Source: Thioalkalivibrio nitratireducens
Lineage (GTDB): Bacteria > Pseudomonadota > Gammaproteobacteria > Ectothiorhodospirales > Ectothiorhodospiraceae
Length of the DNA: 34,373 nt
NCBI GenBank assembly: GCA_011390385.1
Contig: JAABSN010000012.1
Coordinates: forward strand, 1-34,373
Direction: 5' to 3'
A program made the translations under genes and the position numbers. The notes under the pieces were generated by a model. The model saw only the letters and a program-made list of their open reading frames with translations, had not been told where the DNA came from and did no database searches. Shown piece after piece: positions 1-10,099 of the stretch (within the stretch, counting starts at the first letter, position 1; every line of letters starts with the position of its first letter).

Positions 1-2
1 TT

Positions 3-35
3 GGCACCCTACGCTTCATAACCCCGTAGGGTGCC
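3..35. repeat. Perfect hairpin at end of TVP38 operon
   Basis: An 11-bp perfect inverted repeat (GGCACCCTACG at 3-13, CGTAGGGTGCC at 25-35) with an 11-nt loop. It lies about 45 bases beyond the stop codon of the leftmost minus-strand gene, so it could end transcription of the ftsK-lolA-rarA-TVP38 operon. No T-run is visible because the window ends here. Its right arm is also the first part of the interspersed repeat at 25-60. Confidence 0.55.
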
Positions 36-60
36 GTGAGGCGAAGCCGAACCGCACCGA
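25..60 (+). repeat. Interspersed repeat, copy 1
   Basis: A 36-bp unit beginning CGTAGGGTGCCGTGAGGCG and ending GAACCGCACCGA. It is nearly identical (35 of 36) to the reverse complement of 8705-8740, and a diverged relative lies at 10856-10902. All copies are intergenic, as expected of a REP-like chromosomal repeat family. Confidence 0.7.
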
Positions 61-81
61 CTCCCCTGCCGGCCTCGGCCC

Positions 82-747
82 TCAGGGATCAATCGCGCCG
101 GTATGCATCAGGCGGCGGATGAAGCCGGGCAGGAACAGCAACAGCGCGAGCAGCGCCAGTACCGCAAGCAGGATCTGGATCAGGCTTTCGGCACCCGAAA
201 TCGCCTGCCGGGTTGCGTGCCCCAGCCAGGTGTAGGCCGCCGAATTCGGGATCAGCGCAATGGCGGTCGTCCAGCCATAGCTGAACAGGGGAATTCCGGT
301 CAGACCCAGTGCGTAGTTCGTTGGGGCAAACGGGAACACCGGAATCAGCCGCGTCATCGCAACAACACGCCAACCCTCGGCGTCGACTCCGCGCATGACC
401 ATGCGCACGCGGCGGCCAGCGTGGGCCTGCACGTAATCGCGTGCCAGGAAACGGCCGATCACGAATGCAAGAACGGCCGCCACCGTCGCGCTGAACACAC
501 TGAGCATGGTTCCCAGCAGGGGGCCGAACAGGCTGCCACCCAGCAACACCCAAAGGGTCGACGGGATCGGAAACATCGCCAGAAACACGAAGGCAAGAAC
601 GAACAGTAGATAGGACCAGGCGCCGAACGCCCGAAACCAGACCTCCAGACCCGCGAAATCGATTTCCTCGATCGGGATCCGCGCAATCAGGTGAATGATT
701 GCGATGGCCGCGAGCAGCAGGGTCAGTCCCCAGATCCAGACCTTCAC
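82..747 (-). CDS. TVP38/TMEM64 (VTT/DedA-like) membrane protein
   Basis: A 221-residue polytopic inner-membrane protein. An N-terminal hydrophobic helix (about 5-24) is followed by a second helix near 40-60 and the family core FPIPSTLWVLLGGSLFGP, with re-entrant-loop glycines and GRFLARD. A further motif is RLIPVFPFAPTNYALGLTG, and a hydrophobic C-terminal helix ends the protein. These match the VTT (SNARE-associated) domain family; members are proposed lipid scramblases or membrane-homeostasis proteins, but the substrate here is unknown. The start is GTG at 745-747, overlapping the rarA stop by four bases (GTGA), which implies translational coupling. In E. coli the gene after rarA is serS, so this is a different downstream partner. 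Confidence 0.88.
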   Translation of the reverse strand: MKVWIWGLTLLLAAIAIIHLIARIPIEEIDFAGLEVWFRAFGAWSYLLFVLAFVFLAMFPIPSTLWVLLGGSLFGPLLGTMLSVFSATVAAVLAFVIGRFLARDYVQAHAGRRVRMVMRGVDAEGWRVVAMTRLIPVFPFAPTNYALGLTGIPLFSYGWTTAIALIPNSAAYTWLGHATRQAISGAESLIQILLAVLALLALLLFLPGFIRRLMHTGAIDP

Positions 748-2150
748 GACTTGCCCTCAGATCCGTGTTCTCCATTGCCAGGCTGACGCAGAGCATCAAG
801 TCTCTCGGCGAGCACCCGCTCCGTGCCAGCACGGCCAGGCCGGAAAAACCTGTGACCGAGTAGATCTTCAGGCAGATACGTCTGCCCGCGCGCAAAGCCA
901 TCCGGCTCCTCGTGATCGTAGCGGTAGCCCTTACCGAAGCCCTCCTCGCGCATCAGTGCCGTCGGCGCGTTGCGCAGATGCAGCGGCACCGGGAGACTGC
1001 CCGTTTCCGCCAGTGCCTTGCGCACCTGACCCAGGGCAACGTAGGCCGAGTTGCTCTTGGGAGCGCTGGCCAGTTCGATCACGGCCTGCACCAGCGCGAG
1101 GTCTGCCTCGGGCCGGCCCAGACGTTCAACCGTCTCCCATGCGGCGAGCACGCGGCCGGCGAGGCCCACCGCGGCCAGACCGATATCCTCGTAAGCCATC
1201 CGCAGCAGCCGGCGGCCGAGATAGCCGGGGTCGCAACCCGAGTCCAGCATGCGCACCAGCCAGTACACCGCGGCGTCTGGATCGGAGCCGCGGACGGATT
1301 TGTGCAACGCGGAGATCTGGTCGTAGAAGGCGTCACCCTGGCGATCGAACTGCAGGGACTGTGTGCCCATCACGGCACGGAGCGCCTCGGGGCTGATTTC
1401 GCCGCCTTCGGCCAGGTCCGCGGCAGTTTCCAGCCAATTCAGCGCGCGCCGGGCATCGCCATCGGCCGCCGCCGCCAATCGTTCGATCCATTCCTGCTCA
1501 AGCCGGAGTCCCCTGCCTCCCAGTCCGCGTTCCTCGTCGTGCACTGCCTGCCGCAACAGATCGACGATCACCGAAGCGGTCACGGGTTGCAATCGGTAGA
1601 CCCGCAGACGTGACAGCAGCGCGTTGTTCAACGCGAACGACGGATTCTCGGTCGTGGCGCCGATGAAGCGCAGGGTGCCGTCCTCGATATGCGGCAGCAG
1701 TGCATCCTGCTGGGCCTTGTTGAAGCGATGGATCTCGTCGATGAAAAGCAGCGTCCCCTGCCCTCCGGCACGCCGCAAGGCCCGCGCCTGCTCGACCACC
1801 GTACGTACGTCCTTGACGCCGGCCAGCACAGCCGAAAGCGTTGCGAAGGTGAACGCACCGGTCGCGGCAACAACGCGGGCAAGCGTTGTCTTGCCACAGC
1901 CGGGCGGCCCCCAGAGGATCATCGAAGGCGGTTGACCGTTCTCGATCGCCCTGCGCAGCGCGGCACCGGGCGCCAGCAGATGATCCTGTCCGAGCACCTC
2001 GCCGATCTGCCGTGGGCGCATGCGTTCGGCCAGCGGCACGAAGGCATCTGGATCGGCAGCTGCCGCCGGCTCGCCGACCCCAACGGGCGACCCGGTACTC
2101 GTACCCTGCGGATCCCCGAACAGATCGCCGCTTTCGGTCGCCCGGGTCAC
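744..2150 (-). CDS. rarA: Replication-associated recombination protein A (AAA+ ATPase)
   Basis: A 468-residue cytoplasmic AAA+ ATPase of the RarA/MgsA/WRNIP1 family, which acts at stalled replication forks and interacts with SSB in known members. Walker A is GPPGCGKT at about 81-88 and Walker B is LLFIDEI at about 134-140, followed by HRFNKAQQDALLP. The sensor-1 region reads FIGATTENPSF, and the C-terminal tetramerisation domain contains MLDSGCDPGYLGRRLLRMAYEDIG split over its start. The roughly 40 residues before the AAA+ domain are somewhat longer and more Ala/Gly-rich than usual. The GTG start overlaps the lolA stop (GTGA). The order ftsK-lolA-rarA is the classical gammaproteobacterial arrangement. 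Confidence 0.95.
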   Translation of the reverse strand: MTRATESGDLFGDPQGTSTGSPVGVGEPAAAADPDAFVPLAERMRPRQIGEVLGQDHLLAPGAALRRAIENGQPPSMILWGPPGCGKTTLARVVAATGAFTFATLSAVLAGVKDVRTVVEQARALRRAGGQGTLLFIDEIHRFNKAQQDALLPHIEDGTLRFIGATTENPSFALNNALLSRLRVYRLQPVTASVIVDLLRQAVHDEERGLGGRGLRLEQEWIERLAAAADGDARRALNWLETAADLAEGGEISPEALRAVMGTQSLQFDRQGDAFYDQISALHKSVRGSDPDAAVYWLVRMLDSGCDPGYLGRRLLRMAYEDIGLAAVGLAGRVLAAWETVERLGRPEADLALVQAVIELASAPKSNSAYVALGQVRKALAETGSLPVPLHLRNAPTALMREEGFGKGYRYDHEEPDGFARGQTYLPEDLLGHRFFRPGRAGTERVLAERLDALRQPGNGEHGSEGKS

Positions 2151-2779
2151 GGTCGGTAGATGTCGGTACCCGGCGGTGGGTTGAACTGAAACTCGGCCGG
2201 GGCCAGCGGCGGGTTGCGCCGCGCCTCGCTCAACCGGATCTCCGTACGCTGACCGAAGACGTCCTGGAAGTTCAGTGCCAGCAACCGGCCGTCTTCGGCC
2301 AGATCGAGCTCGAGCCGGGTGAAGTCCGCTTCCGACGTTTTTGGCCGCAGCACCAGTCGATACCCCTTCGCCACGATCTCCTCGGCAACGTCGAAGCGTT
2401 CATCGAGACGGTGCGGCTGCGTCAGCAGAGCCAGCGGTGTCGCTCCCAGCGCCTGGTCCATCGGGCGTACTGTCGCCTGGCGCAATTCCGGGTCATGGGT
2501 CCACAGAAACTCGCCATCAGCGACGATCGTCTGCTCGAATGGACCATCGAGCTCCCAGCGCAGGCGGTCCGGAACCGCCAGCGAAAGCCTTCCTGTGGCT
2601 TCCTGCAACAGGAAGTCGGTCTCGTCGGTCAGTGTTTGCGAGAACTCGGCCGAAAACGTCTCGAGTCCATCGAGGAATTGGTCCAGCGCGGCCCGACCGT
2701 CGCCTGCCATGGCCATCGGCCCCGACAGCAGTCCTCCAACCATCGACAACGTCACAAGGGTCTTGATGAATACGTTCAC
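2147..2779 (-). CDS. lolA: Outer-membrane lipoprotein carrier protein LolA
   Basis: A periplasmic chaperone that receives lipoproteins from LolCDE and hands them to the outer-membrane receptor LolB. The 210-residue product has a Sec signal peptide with likely cleavage after AMA at residue 25. A typical LolA body follows: LDQFLDGLETFSAEFSQTL, then RLRWELDGPFEQTIVADG and a FLWTHDPELRQ strand. The reading frame stays open upstream to 2905. The GTG at 2777-2779 is chosen because AGAGG stands 8 bases before it and it gives a clean signal peptide; upstream ATGs would put charged, unrelated sequence ahead of it. It lies between ftsK and rarA and overlaps the latter by 4 bases. Confidence 0.93.
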   Translation of the reverse strand: MNVFIKTLVTLSMVGGLLSGPMAMAGDGRAALDQFLDGLETFSAEFSQTLTDETDFLLQEATGRLSLAVPDRLRWELDGPFEQTIVADGEFLWTHDPELRQATVRPMDQALGATPLALLTQPHRLDERFDVAEEIVAKGYRLVLRPKTSEADFTRLELDLAEDGRLLALNFQDVFGQRTEIRLSEARRNPPLAPAEFQFNPPPGTDIYRP

Positions 2780-2873
2780 GGGATAATCCTCTGCATGCAT
2801 TGATCGAAAGCCCATCGTGCGGCTCGCAGCGTGAACCCCCCCTGAAGTTTCACCAAGCCTTCCTCGCCTGCCT

Positions 2874-5171
2874 TCATTCATGCCCCCCGGGCACCAGCAC
2901 TTCACGGTTGCCGTTCGATTGTACCGGGCTGACCAGTCCCGCTGCTTCCATGTCCTCGACCATGCGCGCCGCCCGGTTGTAGCCGATCTTCAGCCGCCGC
3001 TGCACATAGGAGATCGACGCCTTGCGCGACTCGATGACGATCTGTACCGCCTGATCATACAGAGGATCGCCTTCGGCTGCGGCCGCGGAGGGCTCAAGCC
3101 CCGGAATGGCCGCCGCGCCGGCTTCGGGTTCATCGAGGATTCCCTCGTCGTAATCGGGTTCCCCCGTGCTCTTCAGGTATTCCACCACCTTGTGCACCTC
3201 ATGATCACCCACGAAGGCTCCATGAACGCGTTCCGGCAGCGCCTTGCCTGGCGGCAGGTACAGCATGTCCCCATGGCCGAGCAGATGTTCGGCACCCATC
3301 TGATCCAGAATGGTCCGTGAATCCACACGGGACGAGACCTGAAATGCGATACGCGTGGGAATGTTCGCCTTGATCAGGCCCGTGATCACATCCACCGACG
3401 GTCGCTGAGTCGCCAGAATCAGGTGAATCCCGGCCGCACGTGCCTTTTGCGCCAGCCGGGCGATCAGTTCCTCGACCTTCTTGCCGACCACCATGATCAT
3501 GTCGGCAAACTCGTCCACCACGACAACGATGAACGGCATCCTGCCGAGGACCGGGGGTTCGACCTCCGCCACCTGCTGGTCGGGATTGAACGTCGGGTCC
3601 TGCAGCGGTGTACCCGCGGCTTCGGCGTCGCGGACCTTCTTGTTGTACCCGGTGATATTGCGTACCCCGAGCTGCGACATCAGCTTGTATCGCCGCTCCA
3701 TCTCGGCGACCGCCCAGCGCAAGGCGTTGGAGGCATCCTTCATGTCCGTGACCACCGGCGCCAACAGGTGCGGGATGCCCTCGTAGACCGAGAGCTCCAG
3801 CATCTTCGGGTCGATCAGGATCAGCCGCACGTCCTCGGCGGTGGACTTGTATAACATTGACAGCAGCATGGCGTTCACGCCAACGGATTTCCCGGAACCG
3901 GTGGTCCCGGCCACCAGCAGATGCGGCATCCGCCCCAGGTCGGCGATGACCGGCGCCCCGCCGATATCCTTGCCGAGCGCCAGTGTCAGTGATGATTTTG
4001 CGTTCTCGAACAGGCTCGAGCGCAGGATTTCCGACAGCGACACCAGTTCACGCTGCTCGTTCGGAATCTCCAGGCCGACCGTGGAACGTCCCGGGATGAC
4101 CTCGACGATACGCACCGCGATGACCGACAGCGACCGCGCCAGATCCTTGGCCAGCGCGGAAATCCGCGCGACCTTGACGCCGGGTGCCGGATGCAGCTCG
4201 AAACGGGTGATCACCGGACCGGGCTGCACCGCAACGACCTCGACTTCGACACCGAAATCGCGAAGCTTGAGTTCGACCAGGCGCGACATGGCCTGCAGCG
4301 CCTCCTCCGAATAGCCGCTGACTGCGGGCGGCGGGTCGTCGAGCAGATTCAGCGGAGGATGCGGGTCACTCATGTCACCGTCGAACAGCGGTACCTGCTT
4401 CTCCTTCATCACCCGTGGACTGGGGGTCAACGTCTCGATTCGCGGCTCGACGCGCGACGGGGGACGATGCGCCACCCGCGCCCGTTCGCGCTCGACCCGG
4501 ATCTCCCGCTGAGCCTTCTCCAGCGCGCCGATACGCTGATCACGAAACGCGTCCACGCGTTTGCGCACCGTATCCACCCCGTCGAGAATGGCCTTGCCGA
4601 TGAAATCCATCAGGGAAAACCACGACAGGCCGGTGAACAACGTGAACCCGGTCAGGAACAGCCCCAGCAACAACAGCGTGGCGCCGACCAGACCCAGGCC
4701 GGAGGCGACCATGCTCGCGACGAACTCGCCCAGCATGCCACCCGCGTTCACCGGCAGGTTCCGTGGCAGCCAGTGCAGTGCCGCCAGTGCCGCCCCCGAA
4801 AGCAGCGCGACGACCAGTGCCAGACCCCGCAGAGTCAGCTCCAGCGGACTGGCGATGCGGGCATCACGCCGATGCCGGAACAACCACCAGCCAACTCCGA
4901 CGCACACCAGCGGAATCAGGTAAGCCAGGTACCCGAGCAGGTACAGGGCGACATCGGCAAACCATGCACCGGCAGTACCACCCAGATTGCGGATGCCTTC
5001 CCCGTCCCCGGTATAGGACCAGCCGGGGTCGCCAGGATGGTAGGTCGCCAGCGCCACCAGAAGGTAAAGCGCGATGACACCGAAAACCAGCAACGCACCC
5101 TCGCGCAGGCCGCGCAGCAACTGCCTGCTCAGGCTGGTCTCGGCCTCGGTCTCTACCTTGGTTTGCGCCAT
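2874..5171 (-). CDS. ftsK: DNA translocase FtsK
   Basis: A 765-residue septal DNA translocase that pumps chromosome termini and activates XerCD at dif in known members. Hydrophobic helices in the first 190 residues anchor it at the septum. A short charged linker follows (about 190-290), then the alpha/beta motor with Walker A GTTGSGKS (Lys428) and Walker [13 protein letters not shown]. The C-terminal gamma winged helix reads [19 protein letters not shown] and recognises KOPS. The linker is short compared with E. coli FtsK (1329 aa) and similar to SpoIIIE-type proteins. The start is ambiguous: the ATG at 5169-5171 gives [11 protein letters not shown], while an in-frame GTG at 5207 would add 12 residues; neither has a strong ribosome site. 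Confidence 0.95.
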   Translation of the reverse strand: MAQTKVETEAETSLSRQLLRGLREGALLVFGVIALYLLVALATYHPGDPGWSYTGDGEGIRNLGGTAGAWFADVALYLLGYLAYLIPLVCVGVGWWLFRHRRDARIASPLELTLRGLALVVALLSGAALAALHWLPRNLPVNAGGMLGEFVASMVASGLGLVGATLLLLGLFLTGFTLFTGLSWFSLMDFIGKAILDGVDTVRKRVDAFRDQRIGALEKAQREIRVERERARVAHRPPSRVEPRIETLTPSPRVMKEKQVPLFDGDMSDPHPPLNLLDDPPPAVSGYSEEALQAMSRLVELKLRDFGVEVEVVAVQPGPVITRFELHPAPGVKVARISALAKDLARSLSVIAVRIVEVIPGRSTVGLEIPNEQRELVSLSEILRSSLFENAKSSLTLALGKDIGGAPVIADLGRMPHLLVAGTTGSGKSVGVNAMLLSMLYKSTAEDVRLILIDPKMLELSVYEGIPHLLAPVVTDMKDASNALRWAVAEMERRYKLMSQLGVRNITGYNKKVRDAEAAGTPLQDPTFNPDQQVAEVEPPVLGRMPFIVVVVDEFADMIMVVGKKVEELIARLAQKARAAGIHLILATQRPSVDVITGLIKANIPTRIAFQVSSRVDSRTILDQMGAEHLLGHGDMLYLPPGKALPERVHGAFVGDHEVHKVVEYLKSTGEPDYDEGILDEPEAGAAAIPGLEPSAAAAEGDPLYDQAVQIVIESRKASISYVQRRLKIGYNRAARMVEDMEAAGLVSPVQSNGNREVLVPGGHE

Positions 5172-6512
<1,341 letters not shown>

Positions 6513-6555
6513 AGTACCGCGACTTTCACCGGCGACGGCGGCTACCGATCCCGTC

Positions 6556-7719
6556 ATGACCACGACTGGAATGTCCGAACTGCGCGTCGAAATCCACGAC
6601 GGTCTCGGGGCTGTGGATGCAACGGCCTGGGACGCCCTGACCGACGCACAGGAGCCGTTCCTGCGTCATGCCTTCCTCGAAGGGCTCGAGCGGCATGAAT
6701 GTCTGGGTCGACGCTACGGCTGGTTTCCCCAGCATGTCCTGATTTTCAGTGACGAAACGCTGGTCGCGGCTGCCCCCTGCTACGCGAAGACGAACAATTA
6801 CGGCGAGTTCGTTTTCGACTGGGCCTGGCAGGCCGCATGGGAACGCGCAGGTCATCCCTACTATCCGAAACTGGTGATCAGCGTGCCATATACCCCCGCC
6901 ACCGGCCCGCGCCTGCTGGTGCACCCCCAGGTGGTTCAACCCGAGGCCCTGCGGCGACGCCTGATCGCCGCAGCCATCGCCCGGGGAAATGAACTCGGGG
7001 CCTCCGGAGTGCACGTGCTGTTCCCCACCGAATCCGAGGCGGCTCTGGCCGAGGATGCAGGACTGATACGCCGCACAGGGTGCCAGTACCACTGGCGGAA
7101 TCAGCACTACGCAGACTTCGACGCGTTTCTCGGCGCCCTGAGTTCGAAGAAGCGGAAAAACGTGAAGCGGGAGCGCCGGCGCGTCGCCGAACAGGGCGTG
7201 ACCTTCCGCACCTTGACCGGCGCCACGGCTGACATCGAGGACTGGGAACGCTTCCATCGCTTCTACCAGGACACATTCGAGAAACACATGGGGATTCCGA
7301 CTCTGTCCGAGCCCTTCTTCGCGAGCACCGCGGCTGCACTCGGATCGCAGGTGGTGCTGTTCGAGGCGCAACGCTCGGGTACGACCCTGGCCGCGGCGCT
7401 GTGCTACCGAAGCCACGATACGCTTTACGGTCGATTCTGGGGCTGCCACGAGGATCTGCCCGACCTGCATTTCGAGACCTGCTACTATCAGGGCATCGAA
7501 TTCTGCATCCGGGAGGGTCTGGATCGGTTCGAACCGGGCGCACAAGGCGAGCACAAGATCCCGCGCGGGTTTCTGCCCGTACCCACCGCTTCGGCTCACG
7601 CCATCCTGACCCCCGGATTTCGCCCTTCCGTGGAGGATTTCTGCACGCGCGAAACCCGGATGGTGCAAATGCAGTGCGCCGATCTGATGCAACATTCGCC
7701 TTACCGGCAGGAGCGCTGA
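6556..7719 (+). CDS. FemAB/GNAT-like acyltransferase (DUF482 family)
   Basis: A 387-residue soluble protein resembling the DUF482 'peptidoglycan biosynthesis/recognition' family, a FemAB-like branch of the GNAT fold. Supporting motifs are DAQEPFLRHAFLEGLE near the N-terminus, NNYGEFVFDWAWQAAW, YYPKLVISVPYTPATGPR, FLGALSSKKRKNVKRERR in the middle and GRFWGCHEDLPDLHFETCYY, then EPGAQGEHKIPRGF near the C-terminus. The biochemical substrate of the family is not established to my knowledge. It lies 43 bases after trxB on the same strand and just before aat. A second ATG five codons on (6571) could be the real start; neither is preceded by a clear ribosome site. Confidence 0.85.
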   Translation: MTTTGMSELRVEIHDGLGAVDATAWDALTDAQEPFLRHAFLEGLERHECLGRRYGWFPQHVLIFSDETLVAAAPCYAKTNNYGEFVFDWAWQAAWERAGHPYYPKLVISVPYTPATGPRLLVHPQVVQPEALRRRLIAAAIARGNELGASGVHVLFPTESEAALAEDAGLIRRTGCQYHWRNQHYADFDAFLGALSSKKRKNVKRERRRVAEQGVTFRTLTGATADIEDWERFHRFYQDTFEKHMGIPTLSEPFFASTAAALGSQVVLFEAQRSGTTLAAALCYRSHDTLYGRFWGCHEDLPDLHFETCYYQGIEFCIREGLDRFEPGAQGEHKIPRGFLPVPTASAHAILTPGFRPSVEDFCTRETRMVQMQCADLMQHSPYRQER

Positions 7720-7820
7720 ATGTCGAGGGCTGTAGCCATCATCGCATCGACATCCCTTCCGTGCCCCCTCGGCCCGCGTGCGGAACTCCGGGGGCAACGT
7801 TGAGCGGACAGTCGCGCAGG

Positions 7821-8561
7821 ATGATCACCTGGCTGCACGCCGGTGTCGTGGGGGAACCGTTTCCGCATCCGTCCCAGGCATGGACCGACCCGAACGGGCT
7901 GCTTGCCGCCGGCGGCGATCTTTCGCTGCCACGCCTGCTGCGCGCATACCGCCAGGGTATCTTTCCCTGGTACGAAGCGGGGCAGCCGATCCTCTGGTGG
8001 AGTCCCGACCCGCGCACCGTCCTCGAACCCGGCGCACTGCGCATACCGCGCAGCCTGCGCAAATCGATTCGCAATGGCGGGTTCGAAATCAGTTTCGACC
8101 AGGACTTTGAAGCGGTCATTCGGGCCTGCGGAGCGCCGCGCGCGGGGGCATCGGGAACCTGGATCACCGTGGAGATGCGGCACGCCTATCTGCAACTGCA
8201 CCGCGCGGGCTACGCCCATTCGGTCGAGGTCTGGCGCTCTGGCCAGTTGGTCGGCGGCCTGTACGGGATCTCGCTGGGCCGGCTGTTCTGTGGGGAATCC
8301 ATGTTCTCGCGCGCGACCGATGCCTCGAAAGTGGGCCTCGCGTGGCTCTGTCGTCACCTCATCGCCTGGAACTGGCCATTGATCGATAGTCAGACACCAA
8401 CGCCGCACATGCTCAACATGGGTGCCAGGGAGATCCCCCGCGATCGGTTCCTGGACCGGGTGGCGCAGCTGGTGGACGACGAACCCGGACCGCTGAGCTG
8501 GCAGTTCAACCCGGGACTGAACCCGCTCGACTCGGGCTGGCGGCATACGGATGGATCCTGA
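7821..8561 (+). CDS. aat: Leucyl/phenylalanyl-tRNA-protein transferase
   Basis: A 246-residue cytoplasmic enzyme that adds Leu or Phe from aminoacyl-tRNA to proteins with N-terminal Arg or Lys, marking them for ClpAP in the N-end rule pathway. Diagnostic motifs are GLLAAGGDLSLPRLLRAYR, GIFPWYEAGQPILWWSPDPR, GLYGISLGRLFCGESMFSR and DSQTPTPHMLNMGAREIPR. The length is that of the family. The ATG at 7821 lies only just after AGG; an in-frame TTG at 7800, preceded by a G-run, would add seven residues and is a real alternative. About 100 bases separate it from the upstream acyltransferase gene. Confidence 0.94.
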   Translation: MITWLHAGVVGEPFPHPSQAWTDPNGLLAAGGDLSLPRLLRAYRQGIFPWYEAGQPILWWSPDPRTVLEPGALRIPRSLRKSIRNGGFEISFDQDFEAVIRACGAPRAGASGTWITVEMRHAYLQLHRAGYAHSVEVWRSGQLVGGLYGISLGRLFCGESMFSRATDASKVGLAWLCRHLIAWNWPLIDSQTPTPHMLNMGAREIPRDRFLDRVAQLVDDEPGPLSWQFNPGLNPLDSGWRHTDGS

Positions 8562-8797
8562 CGCGTACGCAGGAAAGTTGGTCTGATCCCGTATGCGATG
8601 ACTAAGCTTCGGTGCCAGGGAAACGGCGATCAATCCGCCAATGCGAGGCGCGAAGCCTTTGATCGCGAGCGCAGCGAATTGCACCGTTCGAGGTCCGGGT
8701 GTTATCGGTGCGGTTCGGCTGCGCCTCACGGCACCCTACGCAGGTTCTTTCACGCTTACTGCGCAGGCGCCCAATCTGCGATCGGAGACCGTCTGTA
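8562..8797. other. Repeat-bearing gap between aat and the oxidoreductase pair
   Basis: A 236-base stretch with no convincing gene. It contains one copy of the interspersed repeat in reverse orientation (8705-8740). Small open frames in all phases give Arg/Ser/Ala-rich translations typical of non-coding high-GC DNA. No clear terminator after aat was recognised. Confidence 0.5.
8705..8740 (-). repeat. Interspersed repeat, copy 2
   Basis: The reverse complement begins CGTAGGGTGCCGTGAGGCG and differs from copy 1 (25-60) at one of 36 positions. Immediately before the unit, in the repeat's own direction, it reads GTGAAAGAACCTG. That flank resembles ATGAAAGAACCCG in the copy near 10,856, so the repeat unit is longer than 36 bases. 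Confidence 0.7.
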
Positions 8798-10099
8798 ATG
8801 CCGATGAGCTGGAACCGCCTGCCCCACGTCAGGCATGCACGTCTTATCGAATGGCAGGACCGCAACGCGACTTTACCGAATGCCGATGGTCCCCTGCTGG
8901 CCTGGGGTAACGGCCGAAGCTACGGCGATGTGTGCCTGAACGACGGCGGTACTTTGCTTTTGACGCAGGGCATGGACCGACTGATCGCCTTCGACCGCAC
9001 TGCCGGGATCCTGGACTGCGAGGCCGGCATGATGCTCGGCGACATTCTGCGCTGGTGTCTGCCCCAGGGCTGGATGCTTCCGGTCGTGCCAAGCACACAA
9101 TGGGTGACGGTTGGCGGCGCGATCGCCAACGATATCCACGGCAAGAATCATCAAGTGGCTGGCACCTTCGGCCAGCACGTGCTCGAGATGGAACTGCTCC
9201 GTTCCGACGGCGGCCGATGGCCGACAAGCCCGGTGGAAAACGCGGACCTGTTCGCCGCAACGATCGGCGGCCTCGGATTGACTGGCCTGATCACGCGGGT
9301 GCGCCTGCAGATGATTCCAACGAGCAACGAGCTGATGCTGACCGAAGGCATCCCCTTCGACCACCTGGATGCATTCTGGGAGCTGAACGACCGAGTCGGT
9401 CCCGAGTGGCCCTACACGGTTTCATGGATCGATTGCCTCGCTCGGGGACGCAAGCTCGGCCGTGGTGTCTTCCTCGCGGGCCGTCACGCTCCGCCGCAAC
9501 CTGCCGGAGTCCGTCTGCCGCAATGGCGCGATCATTCACACTCGGTTCCGTTCGATCTGCCCTTTTCCCTGCTCAACCGCCACACCGTGCGCGGCTTCAA
9601 TGCGTTGTATTATCGCGCGGCGAGATCTTCGGGGCGGCGTCTGCAACACTACCAGCCCTATTTCTTCCCACTGGACGGCATCCGGAACTGGAACCGGCTC
9701 TACGGGCGCAAGGGTTTTTATCAGTACCAGTGCGTACTGCCGCACGAGCATGCCCGTGACGGCATTCGCGCCTTGCTGAGGCGCATCGCAACCAGCGGCC
9801 AGGGTTCGTTTCCGGCGGTCCTCAAGAGGTTCGGCGATATGCCCTCACCGGGCCTGCTGTCGTTTCCGCGCCCCGGTGTCACCCTTGCGCTGGACTTCTC
9901 CAACCGTGGTTCTCTCACTCACCGCCTGTTCGCCGATCTCGACGACATGGTCAGTAGCGCCGGCGGTGCCCTGTATCCGGGCAAGGACGCGCGCATGTCG
10001 GTAACCATGTTCCGTCGCGGCTTTCCGCAGTGGGAACGCTTTGCCGCCTTTGTCGACCCCGCTTTTTCCTCCACCTTCTGGCGCAGGATGAATCCATGA
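8798..10099 (+). CDS. FAD-binding oxidoreductase, DprE1-like
   Basis: A 433-residue flavoprotein of the vanillyl-alcohol-oxidase/PCMH superfamily. The FAD pyrophosphate-binding motif is GNGRSYGDVCLN (about 37-48). It is followed by WVTVGGAIANDIHGKNH and IGGLGLTGLITRV, as in DprE1. The C-terminal part includes FYQYQCVLPHEH and ends in a YPGKDARMS segment. DprE1 with DprE2 epimerises decaprenyl-phosphoryl ribose to arabinose in mycobacteria. In this Gram-negative bacterium the sugar-lipid substrate is unknown. It overlaps the next gene, an SDR like DprE2, by four bases (ATGA), so the two probably act together. The ATG at 8798 follows CGGAG at a long spacing; an ATG at 8804 is possible. Confidence 0.85.
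   Translation: MPMSWNRLPHVRHARLIEWQDRNATLPNADGPLLAWGNGRSYGDVCLNDGGTLLLTQGMDRLIAFDRTAGILDCEAGMMLGDILRWCLPQGWMLPVVPSTQWVTVGGAIANDIHGKNHQVAGTFGQHVLEMELLRSDGGRWPTSPVENADLFAATIGGLGLTGLITRVRLQMIPTSNELMLTEGIPFDHLDAFWELNDRVGPEWPYTVSWIDCLARGRKLGRGVFLAGRHAPPQPAGVRLPQWRDHSHSVPFDLPFSLLNRHTVRGFNALYYRAARSSGRRLQHYQPYFFPLDGIRNWNRLYGRKGFYQYQCVLPHEHARDGIRALLRRIATSGQGSFPAVLKRFGDMPSPGLLSFPRPGVTLALDFSNRGSLTHRLFADLDDMVSSAGGALYPGKDARMSVTMFRRGFPQWERFAAFVDPAFSSTFWRRMNP

Noticed and set aside
8598..8798. Small open frame (66 codons) before the FAD oxidoreductase
   Set aside because: It runs through the interspersed repeat, has no ribosome site and its translation is Arg/Ser/Ala-rich noise.
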